From positions 1 through 64,000 of the forward strand of contig NZ_JACCJY010000024.1 of the NCBI RefSeq assembly GCF_014596085.1: DNA of 64,000 nt, read 5' to 3'. The notes below the pieces were generated by a model. It made no database searches. It was not told where the DNA came from and saw nothing but the letters and a program-made list of their open reading frames with translations. The translations under genes were made by a program, and so were the position numbers. Source of the DNA: Azospirillum tabaci (GTDB lineage: Bacteria; Pseudomonadota; Alphaproteobacteria; Azospirillales; Azospirillaceae). Below are positions 1-8,986 of this stretch, piece by piece. Position 1 is the stretch's first letter. Each line of letters begins with the position of its first letter.

Positions 1-432
1 CGACCTCACCCAAGCTTTCGAAACTGAAGTCTCTTACTGCTTGACCGAGATGCTCAAGCGACCCGCGATGCCAGTCCCATCCGGAACCGGTCCGCGGCCA
101 ACGGCCAAAACCGCCGCCTGCGCATCCCTTCTCACAACACGGTATCAACGATATCCAAGATCCCGCGGCCCCAGGAGAACCGCAACACCCCGCGCCCATT
201 CCCTTGAAGGAGTGGGCCGCCAGGGCCAGAATGTCTCTGTGTTCCCGACCCGTCGGCGCCTCGTTGGCGGCCACCGCGTCGGGAGGCGCTTTATATGCGG
301 GGTGCCCCGGGGGTGGCAAGCACTTTTTTCGACCCCAGGCGATTTTTCTCCCGCTGCCTTTTTCACACGGCGCGTTCGCCGCCATGCTTTCGTAGAATGC
401 CGGTCCCCTTTCCGATGGACCTGTTTCCCTCC
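1..432. other. Non-coding stretch upstream of sbcD
   Basis: No convincing gene is visible. Open frames here have no family resemblance and no ribosome binding site, and they are antisense or out-of-frame companions of sbcD. The stretch presumably holds the sbcD promoter, but no clear -35/-10 pair could be assigned. Confidence 0.5.
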
Positions 433-1689
433 ATGCGTCTTCTCCACACCGCCGACTGGCATCTCGGGCAGACTCTGCACGGCTTCGCGCGCGAGCACGA
501 GCACGCGCGATTCCTTGATTGGCTTCTCGACCGGCTTGAAGAGCAGGCCGTCGATGCGCTGGTCATCGCCGGGGATGTGTTCGATGGGCAGAACCCGCCG
601 ATCCCGGCGCTCGGCCTGTTCTACCGGTTTTTGGCAAAGGCCAAGGCACGCTGCCCGGCGCTGGACATCGTGGTGGTTGCCGGCAACCACGACAGCGGCA
701 GCCGTCTGGAGGCGCCCTCTCCCCTGCTGACGGAGATGGGGGTGAGGGTGGTCGGCGCCCTGCCGGTGGACGAGGAAGGCGGCTTCGCGTCGGAGGAGCT
801 GGTGGTTCCGCTGACCGGCCGTGACGGAGCGGTCGCCGCGCGCTGCGTCGCGGTGCCCTACCTCCGCCCCGCCGACCTGCCACCGTTGAGCGAGGAGGAG
901 ATCGCGGCTGGCGCCGACCCGTTGGTCGAAGGGGTGCGCCGCGTCTACGCGGATGCGGCGGAGGCCGGGCGGCGCGCCTTGCTGCCCGGCGAGGCGCTGA
1001 TCCTCACGGGCCATTGCTACATGCGCGACGGCGCCCTGTCCGAACTCAGCGAGCGCAAGATCCTCGGCGGCAACCAGCACGCGCTGCCGGTGGACGTCTT
1101 TCCCGAGGACGCGGCCTATGTGGCGCTGGGCCATCTGCACCGGGCGCAGGCGGTGGGAAGGTGCGAATCGGTGCGCTACAGCGGCTCGCCCCTCCCGCTG
1201 GCGGTGGACGAGGAGCCCTACCCGCATCAGGTGGTGCTGGCCGATTTCACGGAGGGACGGCTGGTCAGGGTCGAGGCCCTGCGGGTGCCCCGCTTCGTCG
1301 CCATCCGGCGCATCCCCGGCGGCGGGCGGTTCGCGGCGCCGGAGGACGCCCTGGCGGCGCTGGCGGCGCTGGAGCTGGACGAGGAGCTGCCACGCGAGGC
1401 TTGGCCTTATGTCGAGGTCTCGGTCGAACTGCCGGCGCCCCGGCCGGCCCTGCGCGAGGAGGTGGTCGCGGCGCTGGCCGGGCGCCCGGCGCGGCTGGTG
1501 AAGCTGGCCTTGCGGCTGACCGGCAGCGGCGAGACGCTGGCCGAGTCCGTGCCGCTGGCCGATCTGGCGGACCTCGCCCCGGAGGACGTGTTCCTGCGGC
1601 TCTACCGCCGCCATCATGAGGGCGAGCCGGAACCGGCGCTGCTCACCGCCTTCCACGAGTTGGTCGCGACCGTTCAGGAGGGTGCGTGA
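433..1689 (+). CDS. sbcD: Exonuclease subunit SbcD
   Basis: Mre11-type metallophosphoesterase that works with SbcC to cut hairpins and protein-blocked DNA ends. The five phosphoesterase motifs appear in order: HTADWHLG at the N-terminus, VIAGDVFDG, VVAGNHDSG, LTGHCYM and ALGHLHRAQ. The protein is 418 aa, normal for the family. The start at 433 places MRLLHTADWHLG at the N-terminus as in homologues; an in-frame ATG at 415 would add six residues, and neither start has a strong Shine-Dalgarno. The stop codon overlaps the sbcC start (TGATG), so the two are translationally coupled. Confidence 0.95.
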   Translation: MRLLHTADWHLGQTLHGFAREHEHARFLDWLLDRLEEQAVDALVIAGDVFDGQNPPIPALGLFYRFLAKAKARCPALDIVVVAGNHDSGSRLEAPSPLLTEMGVRVVGALPVDEEGGFASEELVVPLTGRDGAVAARCVAVPYLRPADLPPLSEEEIAAGADPLVEGVRRVYADAAEAGRRALLPGEALILTGHCYMRDGALSELSERKILGGNQHALPVDVFPEDAAYVALGHLHRAQAVGRCESVRYSGSPLPLAVDEEPYPHQVVLADFTEGRLVRVEALRVPRFVAIRRIPGGGRFAAPEDALAALAALELDEELPREAWPYVEVSVELPAPRPALREEVVAALAGRPARLVKLALRLTGSGETLAESVPLADLADLAPEDVFLRLYRRHHEGEPEPALLTAFHELVATVQEGA

Positions 1690-4600
1690 TGCGGATTCTG
1701 GCGGTTCGCGGCTGCAATCTGGCCAGCCTGGACGGAACCTTCGCGGTGGATCTGGCCGGCGGACCGCTGCGCCACGCCGGCCTGTTCGCCATCACCGGCC
1801 CGACCGGTGCGGGTAAGAGCACGATCCTGGACGCGCTGTGCCTCGCTTTGTTCGACCGCATGCCCCGGCTGCCGGACGGGCGCGGCGTGGCGCTGGGCGC
1901 CAGCGGGGACACCGACGCGATCAGCACCACCGACGTGCGCAGCGTCCTGCGCCGCGGCGCCGGGTCCGGCTGGGCCGAGGTGGATTTCGCCGGGATCGGC
2001 GGCGCCGCCTACCGGGCGCGCTGGGAACTGCGGCGGGCGCGGCAGAACGCGCGCGGCCAGTTGCAGAAGCAGACGATGAGCCTGACCGCGCTGGCGGACG
2101 GCAAACGGCTGGGCGACGGCAAGACCAGCGTGCTGGACGAGATTTCCACCCGGCTCGGGCTGAGCTTCGAGCAGTTCCGCCGCGCCGTCCTGCTGGCCCA
2201 GGGCGATTTCGCCAATTTCCTCAAGGCTCCGGCGACCGAGCGCTCCGCCCTGCTGGAACTGCTGACCGGCACCGAAATCTACTCCCGCATTTCCGTCGCC
2301 GCGCATGAGCGCTCCCGGGAGGAGCAGCGGGCGCTGGAGGCGCTGGAGGCGCAATGCGCGGGAATCGGCGTGCTGACCGACGACGATCGCGACACCCTGG
2401 CCGCCGAGGCTGGCGCGGCGGCCGAGGCGGTCCGGCGGGAGGAAACGGCGTTCGAGCAGGCCCGCGCCGCCGTCGCCTGGCATGAGCAGGACGCGCGACT
2501 GGCCAAGGCGGAGGCGGACGCCGCCATGGCGAGCGCGCAGGCCGAGCGGGTCTGGCAGGAGGCCGGAGCGCGGCGGGAGGAGGCCGCGCTGCTGCGCCGT
2601 CTCCAGCCCTTGCGGGTGCGGTTGAGCGAAGCGGACCGCTGCGCGGCGGCGGCGGCGGAAGCCCGGGAGGCTCTGGCCCGCGCTCAGACCGCGGTGACGG
2701 ACGCACAGGACCGGCTGGTCCAGGCCGAGGCCCGGCATCGCGAGGTGCGCGGCGCCTACGAGACGGCCCGCGGCGCCGTCGACGCCGCCGAGCCGGAGCT
2801 GGAACAGGCCGCCGCCCTGGACGCCGAGATCGCCGCGCTGGCCGGCCAACAGGCCGGGGCGCTCGCGGACGCGGCAACGACGGAAGCGGACGCCAAGGCA
2901 ATTCGGGAAAGCTGGACCGCCACCCGGACGGCTCTGGAGCAGGCCCGTGCCGATTCGGCGGAGCGGGAGAGCTGGCTGGCCGGTCAGACGGCACTGTTGC
3001 CGGTGGCCGACCAATGGGCGCGCTGGGACGCGCTGCTACTGCGCCACCGCGACTCCGCAAGGGCGATGCGGGAGGCGGAGGGAGAGGGCGGCCGCGCCGC
3101 CACGGAGGCCATGGCCCACGAGGCGGAGCTGGCCCGCCTCTTCGCCGTTCGACAGGACAGCGCCGCGCGGCGGGACGCGGCCGAGCGGGCGTTGTCCGCG
3201 CTGAAAGCCGAAGCGGTGGAGTCGCTGGACACTCTGCGCGGGCGCCGCACGACGTTGGCGGAGCGCCGCGACGGGCTGTCCCTCCTGGCTCAATTGGCGG
3301 AGCGGGCCGCGCGGCTGGCGGCGGACGCCGCCGAGGCCGAGGCGGAACGGGAGCAGCGGCGGACCGCCGCCATGGACGGGGAGACCCGCGCCGCGGAGAC
3401 GAAAGCGCGGCTGGACCAGCGCCGGGCGGCGTTGGCGGAGGCCGATGCCACCCTGCACCGCTTGCGCCTCGCCCGCAGCGAGGATGTGGCGTCGCTGCGC
3501 GCTCAATTGACGGAAGGAGAGTCCTGCCCGGTCTGCGGTGCCACGGAGCATCCCTGGGGGGCCGGGCACACCCCGCTCGACCGGCTGGCCGAGGATCAGG
3601 AACGCCACGTCGCCGCCCTGCGCGCCGAGGTGACCGGGCTGGCCACGGACCAGGGCGCCCACACCGCCGCGGCGAAGGCGGCGCGGGAGCGGGCCGCGGC
3701 CCTGGATGGACGATTGGCTGCCCTGGCGGCCGACCGGACGGCCGCGGCGGAGGGCTGGGCGGAGCAGGTGCCGGGCTTCGGACTGCCCACCGCCCCGGAC
3801 GTGGAGACCGTCACCCGGCGGTTGGCCGGCGTGGACGCGGAACTGGTGGAGGCCGGACGGGCCGAGGCCAAGGCGCTGGACCACAAGGCGCGGCTCGACG
3901 CCGCGGTGCAGGCGTGCCGGGAGCGGGACGCGGCGCTGACCGAGGCCGAACGGGCGATCGAGGCGCGGGCCCGTCAGCGTGACGCCGCCCGCCATGCGGA
4001 ATCCCTGGCCGTGGCACGGCGCGATCAGGCGGCGGACACACGGGAGGCGGTGCGGGCGGAACTGGTCCAGCCCTTTGCCGGGCTTGCGGGCTGGAACGGC
4101 CGGCTGGACAGCGATCCCGACGCATTCCGCAAGGACCTCGGCGGGAGGGTCGCCGAGGTCCTGCGCCAGCGTGAGGGGCTGGCCCGGGCGTTGCGCGACG
4201 TGGAGGCCCTGGAACGGCAGGCCGGCGCCAAGGCGGCGGAAGTGGACGGCGCGCGGCTGGCCGAACAGGCGGCACGGCGGCGGTGCGAGGGGCTGGCCGC
4301 GGCGCTGGAGGACCGGCGCGCGGCACGGGCATCCCTGCTGGGCGGACGGACGGTGGCCGCGGTGAAGAAGGAGTTGGCCGAAGCCTGCCAACGGGCGGAA
4401 GCTCTGGTCGAACAGGCCACGGTCGCCCGGCAGGACGCGGCGGCCCGCCTGTCGGGGGCGGAGCAGATCGTCGCCACGCGCGGCGACTCCGCACGCCGTT
4501 GCGCCACCGAGGCGGAAGCGGCGGCCGATGCCCTGACCGCGGCGGCGGAGCGCTGCGGCGTGACGGTGGAGGAGGCGCGCGCCCATCTGGTCCGCGACGA

Positions 4601-5456
4601 GGAGTGGCTGACCGGGGAGGAGCGGGCGCTGGCCGCCCTCGAGTCGGCGCGGCGCGAGGACGCGCTTCGGGCGGCCGAGCGGACGCGGACGCGGCAGGAG
4701 CACCACGCCACCGGACATCCCGCCCTCGGCGCCGAGGAGGCCGGCGCGGCCGTTGCCGAGATGGGTCGGCGCCTTCAGGAGGCCCGCGATCGGCTGGGCG
4801 AGACCCAGGCCCGGCTGCGCGCCGACACGGAGAACCGCGGTCGCCTCGCCACCGTGCTCGACCGGGTGGAGGCGCAGCGCAAGGCGCAGGGACTGTGGGC
4901 GACCATGGCGCAGCTCATCGGCTCCGCCGACGGGCGGAAGCTGCGCAACTTCGCCCAAAGCCTCAGCCTCGACCTGCTTCTGGTGCAAGCGAACCGCTAT
5001 CTGGCGGATCTCGCCCGCCGCTACCGGCTGGAGCGGGTCGGTGGGGCCGACCTGGAGATCCAGGTGGTGGACGGCGAGATGGGCGACGAGCGGCGCGGCG
5101 TGCACAGCCTGTCCGGCGGCGAAATGTTCCTGGTGTCGCTGGCCCTGGCGCTCGGTCTGTCGGCCATGGCGGGGGGCGGCAGCGGCGGGATCGGCACGCT
5201 GTTCATTGATGAGGGGTTCGGCACGCTGGACCCCGGCAGCCTGGATCTGGCGTTGTCCTGCCTGGAGGCGCTTCAGGCCACCGGGCGGCAGGTGGGCGTC
5301 ATCAGCCACGTCCCGGCGCTGGTGGAGCGGATCGGCGTGCAGGTGCGCGTCACCCCGCAGGGCGGCGGGCGCAGCGCCGTGACGGTGACCCGCGGGACCC
5401 TGGCGGCGCCGGCGCCGGACGCGGCGGCTCAGCAGGAACTGCTGGTGCCCTTGTAA
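1689..5456 (+). CDS. sbcC: Exonuclease subunit SbcC
   Basis: Rad50-type SMC-like ATPase, 1255 aa, partner of SbcD in the cytoplasmic MR complex. Walker A GPTGAGKST lies at residues 37-45. A very long Ala/Glu/Arg-rich coiled coil is split by the zinc hook CPVCG (Cys613 and Cys616). The ABC signature SLSGGEM lies near residue 1140, followed by Walker B LFIDEGFGTLD near 1175. The coding region abuts sbcD with a one-base overlap. The coiled-coil GC bias creates long antisense open frames that are not genes. Confidence 0.95.
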   Translation: MRILAVRGCNLASLDGTFAVDLAGGPLRHAGLFAITGPTGAGKSTILDALCLALFDRMPRLPDGRGVALGASGDTDAISTTDVRSVLRRGAGSGWAEVDFAGIGGAAYRARWELRRARQNARGQLQKQTMSLTALADGKRLGDGKTSVLDEISTRLGLSFEQFRRAVLLAQGDFANFLKAPATERSALLELLTGTEIYSRISVAAHERSREEQRALEALEAQCAGIGVLTDDDRDTLAAEAGAAAEAVRREETAFEQARAAVAWHEQDARLAKAEADAAMASAQAERVWQEAGARREEAALLRRLQPLRVRLSEADRCAAAAAEAREALARAQTAVTDAQDRLVQAEARHREVRGAYETARGAVDAAEPELEQAAALDAEIAALAGQQAGALADAATTEADAKAIRESWTATRTALEQARADSAERESWLAGQTALLPVADQWARWDALLLRHRDSARAMREAEGEGGRAATEAMAHEAELARLFAVRQDSAARRDAAERALSALKAEAVESLDTLRGRRTTLAERRDGLSLLAQLAERAARLAADAAEAEAEREQRRTAAMDGETRAAETKARLDQRRAALAEADATLHRLRLARSEDVASLRAQLTEGESCPVCGATEHPWGAGHTPLDRLAEDQERHVAALRAEVTGLATDQGAHTAAAKAARERAAALDGRLAALAADRTAAAEGWAEQVPGFGLPTAPDVETVTRRLAGVDAELVEAGRAEAKALDHKARLDAAVQACRERDAALTEAERAIEARARQRDAARHAESLAVARRDQAADTREAVRAELVQPFAGLAGWNGRLDSDPDAFRKDLGGRVAEVLRQREGLARALRDVEALERQAGAKAAEVDGARLAEQAARRRCEGLAAALEDRRAARASLLGGRTVAAVKKELAEACQRAEALVEQATVARQDAAARLSGAEQIVATRGDSARRCATEAEAAADALTAAAERCGVTVEEARAHLVRDEEWLTGEERALAALESARREDALRAAERTRTRQEHHATGHPALGAEEAGAAVAEMGRRLQEARDRLGETQARLRADTENRGRLATVLDRVEAQRKAQGLWATMAQLIGSADGRKLRNFAQSLSLDLLLVQANRYLADLARRYRLERVGGADLEIQVVDGEMGDERRGVHSLSGGEMFLVSLALALGLSAMAGGGSGGIGTLFIDEGFGTLDPGSLDLALSCLEALQATGRQVGVISHVPALVERIGVQVRVTPQGGGRSAVTVTRGTLAAPAPDAAAQQELLVPL

Positions 5457-5504
5457 AGCGCTCCAGCACAAGGCGTTCCAGCCGGCCTTGGATCACCACG
5501 GAGG

Positions 5505-5542
5505 CATGGAGACACGGAGATGAGCCTCTCCGTGTCTCCATG
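5505..5542. terminator. Bidirectional hairpin between sbcC and the protease gene
   Basis: A perfect 16-bp inverted repeat, CATGGAGACACGGAGA paired with its complement across the 6-base loop TGAGCC. It sits between two convergent genes. There is no long T tract on either side, so it may be an imperfect terminator or simply a strong mRNA 3'-end hairpin. Confidence 0.6.
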
Positions 5543-5554
5543 GTGAAGACGCCA

Positions 5555-6790
5555 TCAGGCCAGACGGAAGGCCAGGTAGCTGTCGGCGCCGACCTGCCCC
5601 GGCATGGTGATGACCGAACCGACGGCTTTTCCGGTGAAGGTGATGCTGCCGTCGACGCTGCCGTTGCCGTCGAAGTCGATGTGCGCCGTGGCGCCCTTGA
5701 ACCCCTCGGCCCCCGCCATGGACTCCCAGGTGAGCGTCGACACGCCCTCCTTCCATCCCCAGGCGGTGGCCCATTCGTTTGGTTCGAAATCGGTGATGGT
5801 GGACCAGGTCACCCCCCCACCGCGCCCGTCCAGGAAGAAGGTGTCGGTGCCGGAACCGCCGGTCAGGAAATTCGAGCCGGTGCCGCCATCCAGAACGTCA
5901 TCGCCGCCCCTGCCGTCCGCCGCGTCGTCGCCGGCGCCCAGGTTGAGGAAGTCGCCAATCTCGCTGCTGATGACGATCTCGATGGACTTGGTGCCCAGAA
6001 AGAGGTTTTTCAGCGTGGCGACCGGACCGACATAGACGTCCATCTGCAAGTCGCGGCTGGACGAGCCGTTGTTCACCACGGCGCGCCGCTCCGATTCGGG
6101 GGCCGGCGGAGTGTTCGAGATGTAGGAGTCGTTGGCCGACAGGGCGTCCTTCAGCCAATAGGCGTGGCCGCCAAGAGCGGTGGCCCCGACTGCGGTCGAC
6201 ACGACGCCGACGGCGAAAACCTTGTCCCCGGAACTGTAATAGATCGGACCACCGGAATTCCCGGGATTGATCTCCAAGTCGGAGTTCACGTAGTAGACCG
6301 AATCGACGCTCGACCGGCGGATGGTGCCGCTGTCGAAGGTTTCGTAGCGCCCGTACTTGGTGGGATAGCCCAGGACATTGGCCGCCCCGCCGGCGTAGTT
6401 CCAGTCGATTCCGAAAAAGCCGTAGGTGTCGCCGATGGGTTGGGACAGGGTCAGCAGGGCGACGTCGATCTCCGACCCGCTCTGGGTGGTCCGGTAGAAA
6501 TCGCCGGCGATGAGCCTGCCGTCCGAATCCGGGTCGAAGTTGGTGAAGAACTGCGATTTGGCGACGCCGTAGGCTACGTTGTCCGTTTTGCCGGGATTGT
6601 AGGACGGATAGATCTTCAAGCTGCTCGGCTTGCCGCCGAGACCGGCGTTGTAGACGACGTGGGACGCGGTGATGACGTCGTTGCGACCGACCAGGAAGCC
6701 CGAGCCGACATAGGTGCGATTTCCCCAGGTGGCCTCGATTGAGACCACGGCGCGCGCCGGATACTGATCGTCATCGACCCTATAGGACAT
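5555..6790 (-). CDS. Trypsin-like serine protease with C-terminal RTX (hemolysin-type) repeats
   Basis: The N-terminal two thirds is a chymotrypsin-fold protease with a complete triad: His44 in ITASHVVY, Asp109 in EIDVALLTL and Ser179 in NPGNSGGP. Calcium-binding nonapeptide repeats follow (GAGDDAADGRGGDDVLDGG and GGSGTD). RTX repeats with no N-terminal signal peptide point to export through a type I system, but no ABC exporter is encoded nearby. The start at 6790 (MSYRVDDD, GGGGGAA upstream) gives 411 aa; a GTG at 6820 is possible. The substrate is unknown. Confidence 0.8.
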   Translation of the reverse strand: MSYRVDDDQYPARAVVSIEATWGNRTYVGSGFLVGRNDVITASHVVYNAGLGGKPSSLKIYPSYNPGKTDNVAYGVAKSQFFTNFDPDSDGRLIAGDFYRTTQSGSEIDVALLTLSQPIGDTYGFFGIDWNYAGGAANVLGYPTKYGRYETFDSGTIRRSSVDSVYYVNSDLEINPGNSGGPIYYSSGDKVFAVGVVSTAVGATALGGHAYWLKDALSANDSYISNTPPAPESERRAVVNNGSSSRDLQMDVYVGPVATLKNLFLGTKSIEIVISSEIGDFLNLGAGDDAADGRGGDDVLDGGTGSNFLTGGSGTDTFFLDGRGGGVTWSTITDFEPNEWATAWGWKEGVSTLTWESMAGAEGFKGATAHIDFDGNGSVDGSITFTGKAVGSVITMPGQVGADSYLAFRLA

Positions 6791-6791
6791 T

Positions 6792-6850
6792 GGAACCGGT
6801 TCCCCCGCTGCATCCGGCACGGCATCGCACTGGATGGTTGCAACCGGTTG
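6792..6850. promoter_or_regulatory. Cluster of palindromes with AACCGGTT cores
   Basis: Upstream of the protease start lie GGAACCGGTTCC (6792-6803, perfect), GGTTGCAACC (6836-6845, perfect) and the overlapping CAACCGGTTG (6841-6850, perfect). Repeated dyads of this size in a promoter region are typical of repressor operators. The cognate regulator is not identifiable from sequence alone. Confidence 0.4.
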
Positions 6851-6932
6851 ATAATGTCACGCATGAGGGGTGCATTTCAACAGCGCGCCGCGCCTGAGGG
6901 AATCTTCTCCCTCGGCGCTCAACCAACCTTCA

Positions 6933-7904
6933 TCAGCCGCGAACGGGCCGCAGGACGAGATGCTTGTTCGACGGCACGGCCGGCGCCGAGGGGCGCAGGA
7001 CGAGTCCCTTGGACGTCGGCTCGATGTTCGCATCGGGATAGACGGCCATGACGTCCTTCAAGGCTTCCTTCAGGCGGAAGGCCAGGACGCGGTGCTCGCT
7101 GACCGAGCCGAAATGCTGCGACAGGGCGTGCCAGGGAACCACCGTCTGCTTGTCCAGCCGGTGCAGGCGGTGGACCAGCCACACATAGGCGTCGAGCGCC
7201 AGGGCGGAGTTCTTCAGCTTGGCGATGGCGTGCTCGTCCAACGGGACGGCGTGTTCCATCAGATGTTCGAAGAAGCTCTGGGTCAGGCGGACGAAGCGCA
7301 CCCATTCGCCGCCGGTGCGGAACAGGTCGGGCGTGTCCTCCTCGTCCCGCCACAGCTTGATGCCGTCGATCAGGCGCTGGTCGGAAATCTCCGCCGTCGA
7401 GGGGCCGGTGGTGGTGCGCAGGGTGAACTCGCTACGGGCGATCCGCAGCACCTGCTCGCGCACCGGCTTGTAGTTCCCGCGCTCGCCGCCCGTGGGGGCC
7501 AGCCCGAGACGGCGCAACCACGCGCTCATGCTGGGTCCCAGATCGACATGGGCGCTGCGCGTTTTGCGCGCCTCGGTCTGCAGGTAGATCATGATCAGGC
7601 GCGCCTTGGCGCCGTAGGGAACGCCGACGTCCAGGACCGTGCCGTCGCGCAGCGGCAGGATGCCGGGGCGGACGACGAGCTGGTACTTGCCGTTGTTGCG
7701 CACCCAGGGAGCGGTCTCGTCCTTGGGCTTGCGGTGCGGCAGGGAGGCTTGGCAGAAGCCGGCGTGGAGATAGCCGATCGCGTCCATTTCGTTGGACAGC
7801 GCTTCATGGGCCATCATCACACGGCGGCGCTCCTTGGGGTCTTCGGTGCGGGCAAGAACCGCCTCGAATCCCTCCAGGGTAAGCTGCTCGTGGATTTTCG
7901 CCAT
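6933..7904 (-). CDS. repA: Plasmid-type replication initiator RepA
   Basis: A 323-aa protein resembling the plasmid-encoded RepA family of alphaproteobacterial replicons. It has a basic N-terminal region (MAKIHEQLTLEGFEAVLAR), a central conserved block around ETAPWVRNNGKYQLVVRPG, and a winged-helix-like C-terminal part. The start at 7904 is chosen because GGAGGGG sits five bases upstream; a GTG at 7931 would include that site. It is divergent from parA across about 1.1 kb of iteron-rich DNA, the usual arrangement when the initiator binds iterons in an adjacent origin. The family assignment is by resemblance, not by a search. Confidence 0.8.
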   Translation of the reverse strand: MAKIHEQLTLEGFEAVLARTEDPKERRRVMMAHEALSNEMDAIGYLHAGFCQASLPHRKPKDETAPWVRNNGKYQLVVRPGILPLRDGTVLDVGVPYGAKARLIMIYLQTEARKTRSAHVDLGPSMSAWLRRLGLAPTGGERGNYKPVREQVLRIARSEFTLRTTTGPSTAEISDQRLIDGIKLWRDEEDTPDLFRTGGEWVRFVRLTQSFFEHLMEHAVPLDEHAIAKLKNSALALDAYVWLVHRLHRLDKQTVVPWHALSQHFGSVSEHRVLAFRLKEALKDVMAVYPDANIEPTSKGLVLRPSAPAVPSNKHLVLRPVRG

Positions 7905-7992
7905 GGGACCCCTCCGGCCTCGTTCGGTCACGTTCCTGTCATTTCAGAAAACACAAAATGTGGTGGCTGTGAAGCGCGTCCATCCCACGAAT

Positions 7993-8760
7993 CGCTGAAG
8001 TTGCAACGGAAGCTGCAGATTCCGACTCAACTTCAGCGAAGCGGCCATTTGGGAACCCGGCCGTCCCCTGCCCTGCCGGCAAACGCCAAGCCAACGTTTC
8101 AAAATCAGCGTCGCCAACGGAGCGCTCGGGGCCGGAGAGCCGCTTGTCCACAGCCGGACGGGGTTGTCCACGCTGAGTTGGAATCGCACCGGGCGAAACC
8201 GGCCCGATCGGCTCGCTGACTCCGCAACGGCGGGGACGCCGAAGTCGCAACGGGGACTCGCTCATCCACGCTGAAGACGAGTCACGAAGGGCGGTTATCC
8301 ACGCTGAACTCGCAACCATGTCCTATATGAGTCCCTATAGGATTCTCCGGTTAGACCGGTTGCGCGGGTGCTGGCGCGACCCCCTTCGCTGAAAACGCAA
8401 CGCTGGTGGGGGTCGAGAATCGCCAACCGGGCATTCGAGGGTGATCCCGCCCCCGATCCTCCACCGGAGCGAGCACCGACCAGGGACAAGGGTTCCAGGT
8501 CGAGACCGTCAACTGTCAACCGAACCCGACGCTGAATTTGATACAAAGGCGACTCGGGCCCAACGCTGAATTGGTAACATTCGACTCGGAAACCCAAGGC
8601 TTTCCAGGGCTTAGCCGACTCGGCGAGTCTCGCGCAGATCTTGCAACGGCTGCGCGGACCGACGAATCGGCATACGACGCTGAATTTGATACAACGGAAT
8701 CCAGGCGATTCAAGGACCGAATCGAAGCCGCTCCTGCCAGCCAACGCTGAATTGGTAACG
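7993..8760. repeat. Iteron cluster, 16-bp units CGCTGAAnTnGnAACG
   Basis: Plus-orientation copies start at 7993, 8171, 8214, 8237, 8269, 8302, 8387, 8530, 8564, 8678 and 8745. Minus-orientation copies lie at 8028-8038 and 8095-8110. The last four form two alternating types, CGCTGAATTTGATACA (8530, 8678) and CGCTGAATTGGTAAC (8564, 8745). Copies nearer repA are more degenerate. They are the expected binding sites of RepA. Confidence 0.8.
8321..8342. promoter_or_regulatory. Inverted repeat TCCTATA-N8-TATAGGA in the origin
   Basis: Perfect 7-bp arms at 8321-8327 and 8336-8342 in an unusually AT-rich spot for this window. It could be part of the unwinding region or an autoregulatory site upstream of repA. 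Confidence 0.35.
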
Positions 8761-8865
8761 CTTTGGAAAATGGCCTTGACGGGCTCCCGGTCGATTCGCC
8801 TCCGGAATGGTTTTGCGCCGCCCGGAGCGGCCCGCAGAAGCCGGCGGTTTCTATGACCATAGTCC

Positions 8866-8881
8866 CATACGACGTCGCATG
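8866..8881. promoter_or_regulatory. 16-bp near-palindrome CATACGACGTCGCATG upstream of parA
   Basis: One mismatch from the perfect palindrome CATACGACGTCGTATG found at 30527-30542. It lies about 105 bp before the parA start, where a partition operator or parS-like site would be expected. No canonical parS (TGTTTCACGTGAAACA) was seen in the window. Confidence 0.45.
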
Positions 8882-8902
8882 ACACAGCTTCCCGCCGGCA
8901 TT

Positions 8903-8942
8903 TGACGCAATTCGGCGCGCTCCGGCTTGACCAGTTGCGTCA
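8903..8942. promoter_or_regulatory. Inverted repeat TGACGCAA...TTGCGTCA before parA
   Basis: Perfect 8-bp arms at 8903-8910 and 8935-8942 with a 24-bp spacer, ending 44 bp before the parA start. It could be the operator for autoregulation by ParA, which carries an N-terminal HTH. Confidence 0.4.
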
Positions 8943-8986
8943 CATTTTGCAAGAAAGGGCCATACACAGGGAAAGCCGGAGGCCCG

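Larger units (their letters stand above)
7905..8860. other. Probable replication origin (oriV) between repA and parA
   Basis: A gene-free kilobase holding at least a dozen copies of a 16-bp iteron, DnaA-box-like nonamers TTGTCCACA (8144-8152), TTGTCCACG (8164-8172) and TTATCCACG (8295-8303), and an inverted repeat at 8321-8342. Several iterons begin inside the last bases of a DnaA-like box (TCCACGCTGA). Density of initiator-type repeats next to repA makes this the likely origin. Open frames here are not protein-like. Confidence 0.75.

Noticed and set aside
3036-5471. 811-codon minus-strand open frame opposite sbcC
   Set aside because: Antisense to the coiled-coil region; composition is an artefact of the Ala/Glu/Arg codons on the other strand.
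8866-8986. Canonical parS site (TGTTTCACGTGAAACA)
   Set aside because: No match in the window, even with several mismatches; an unrelated 16-bp palindrome occupies the expected position.
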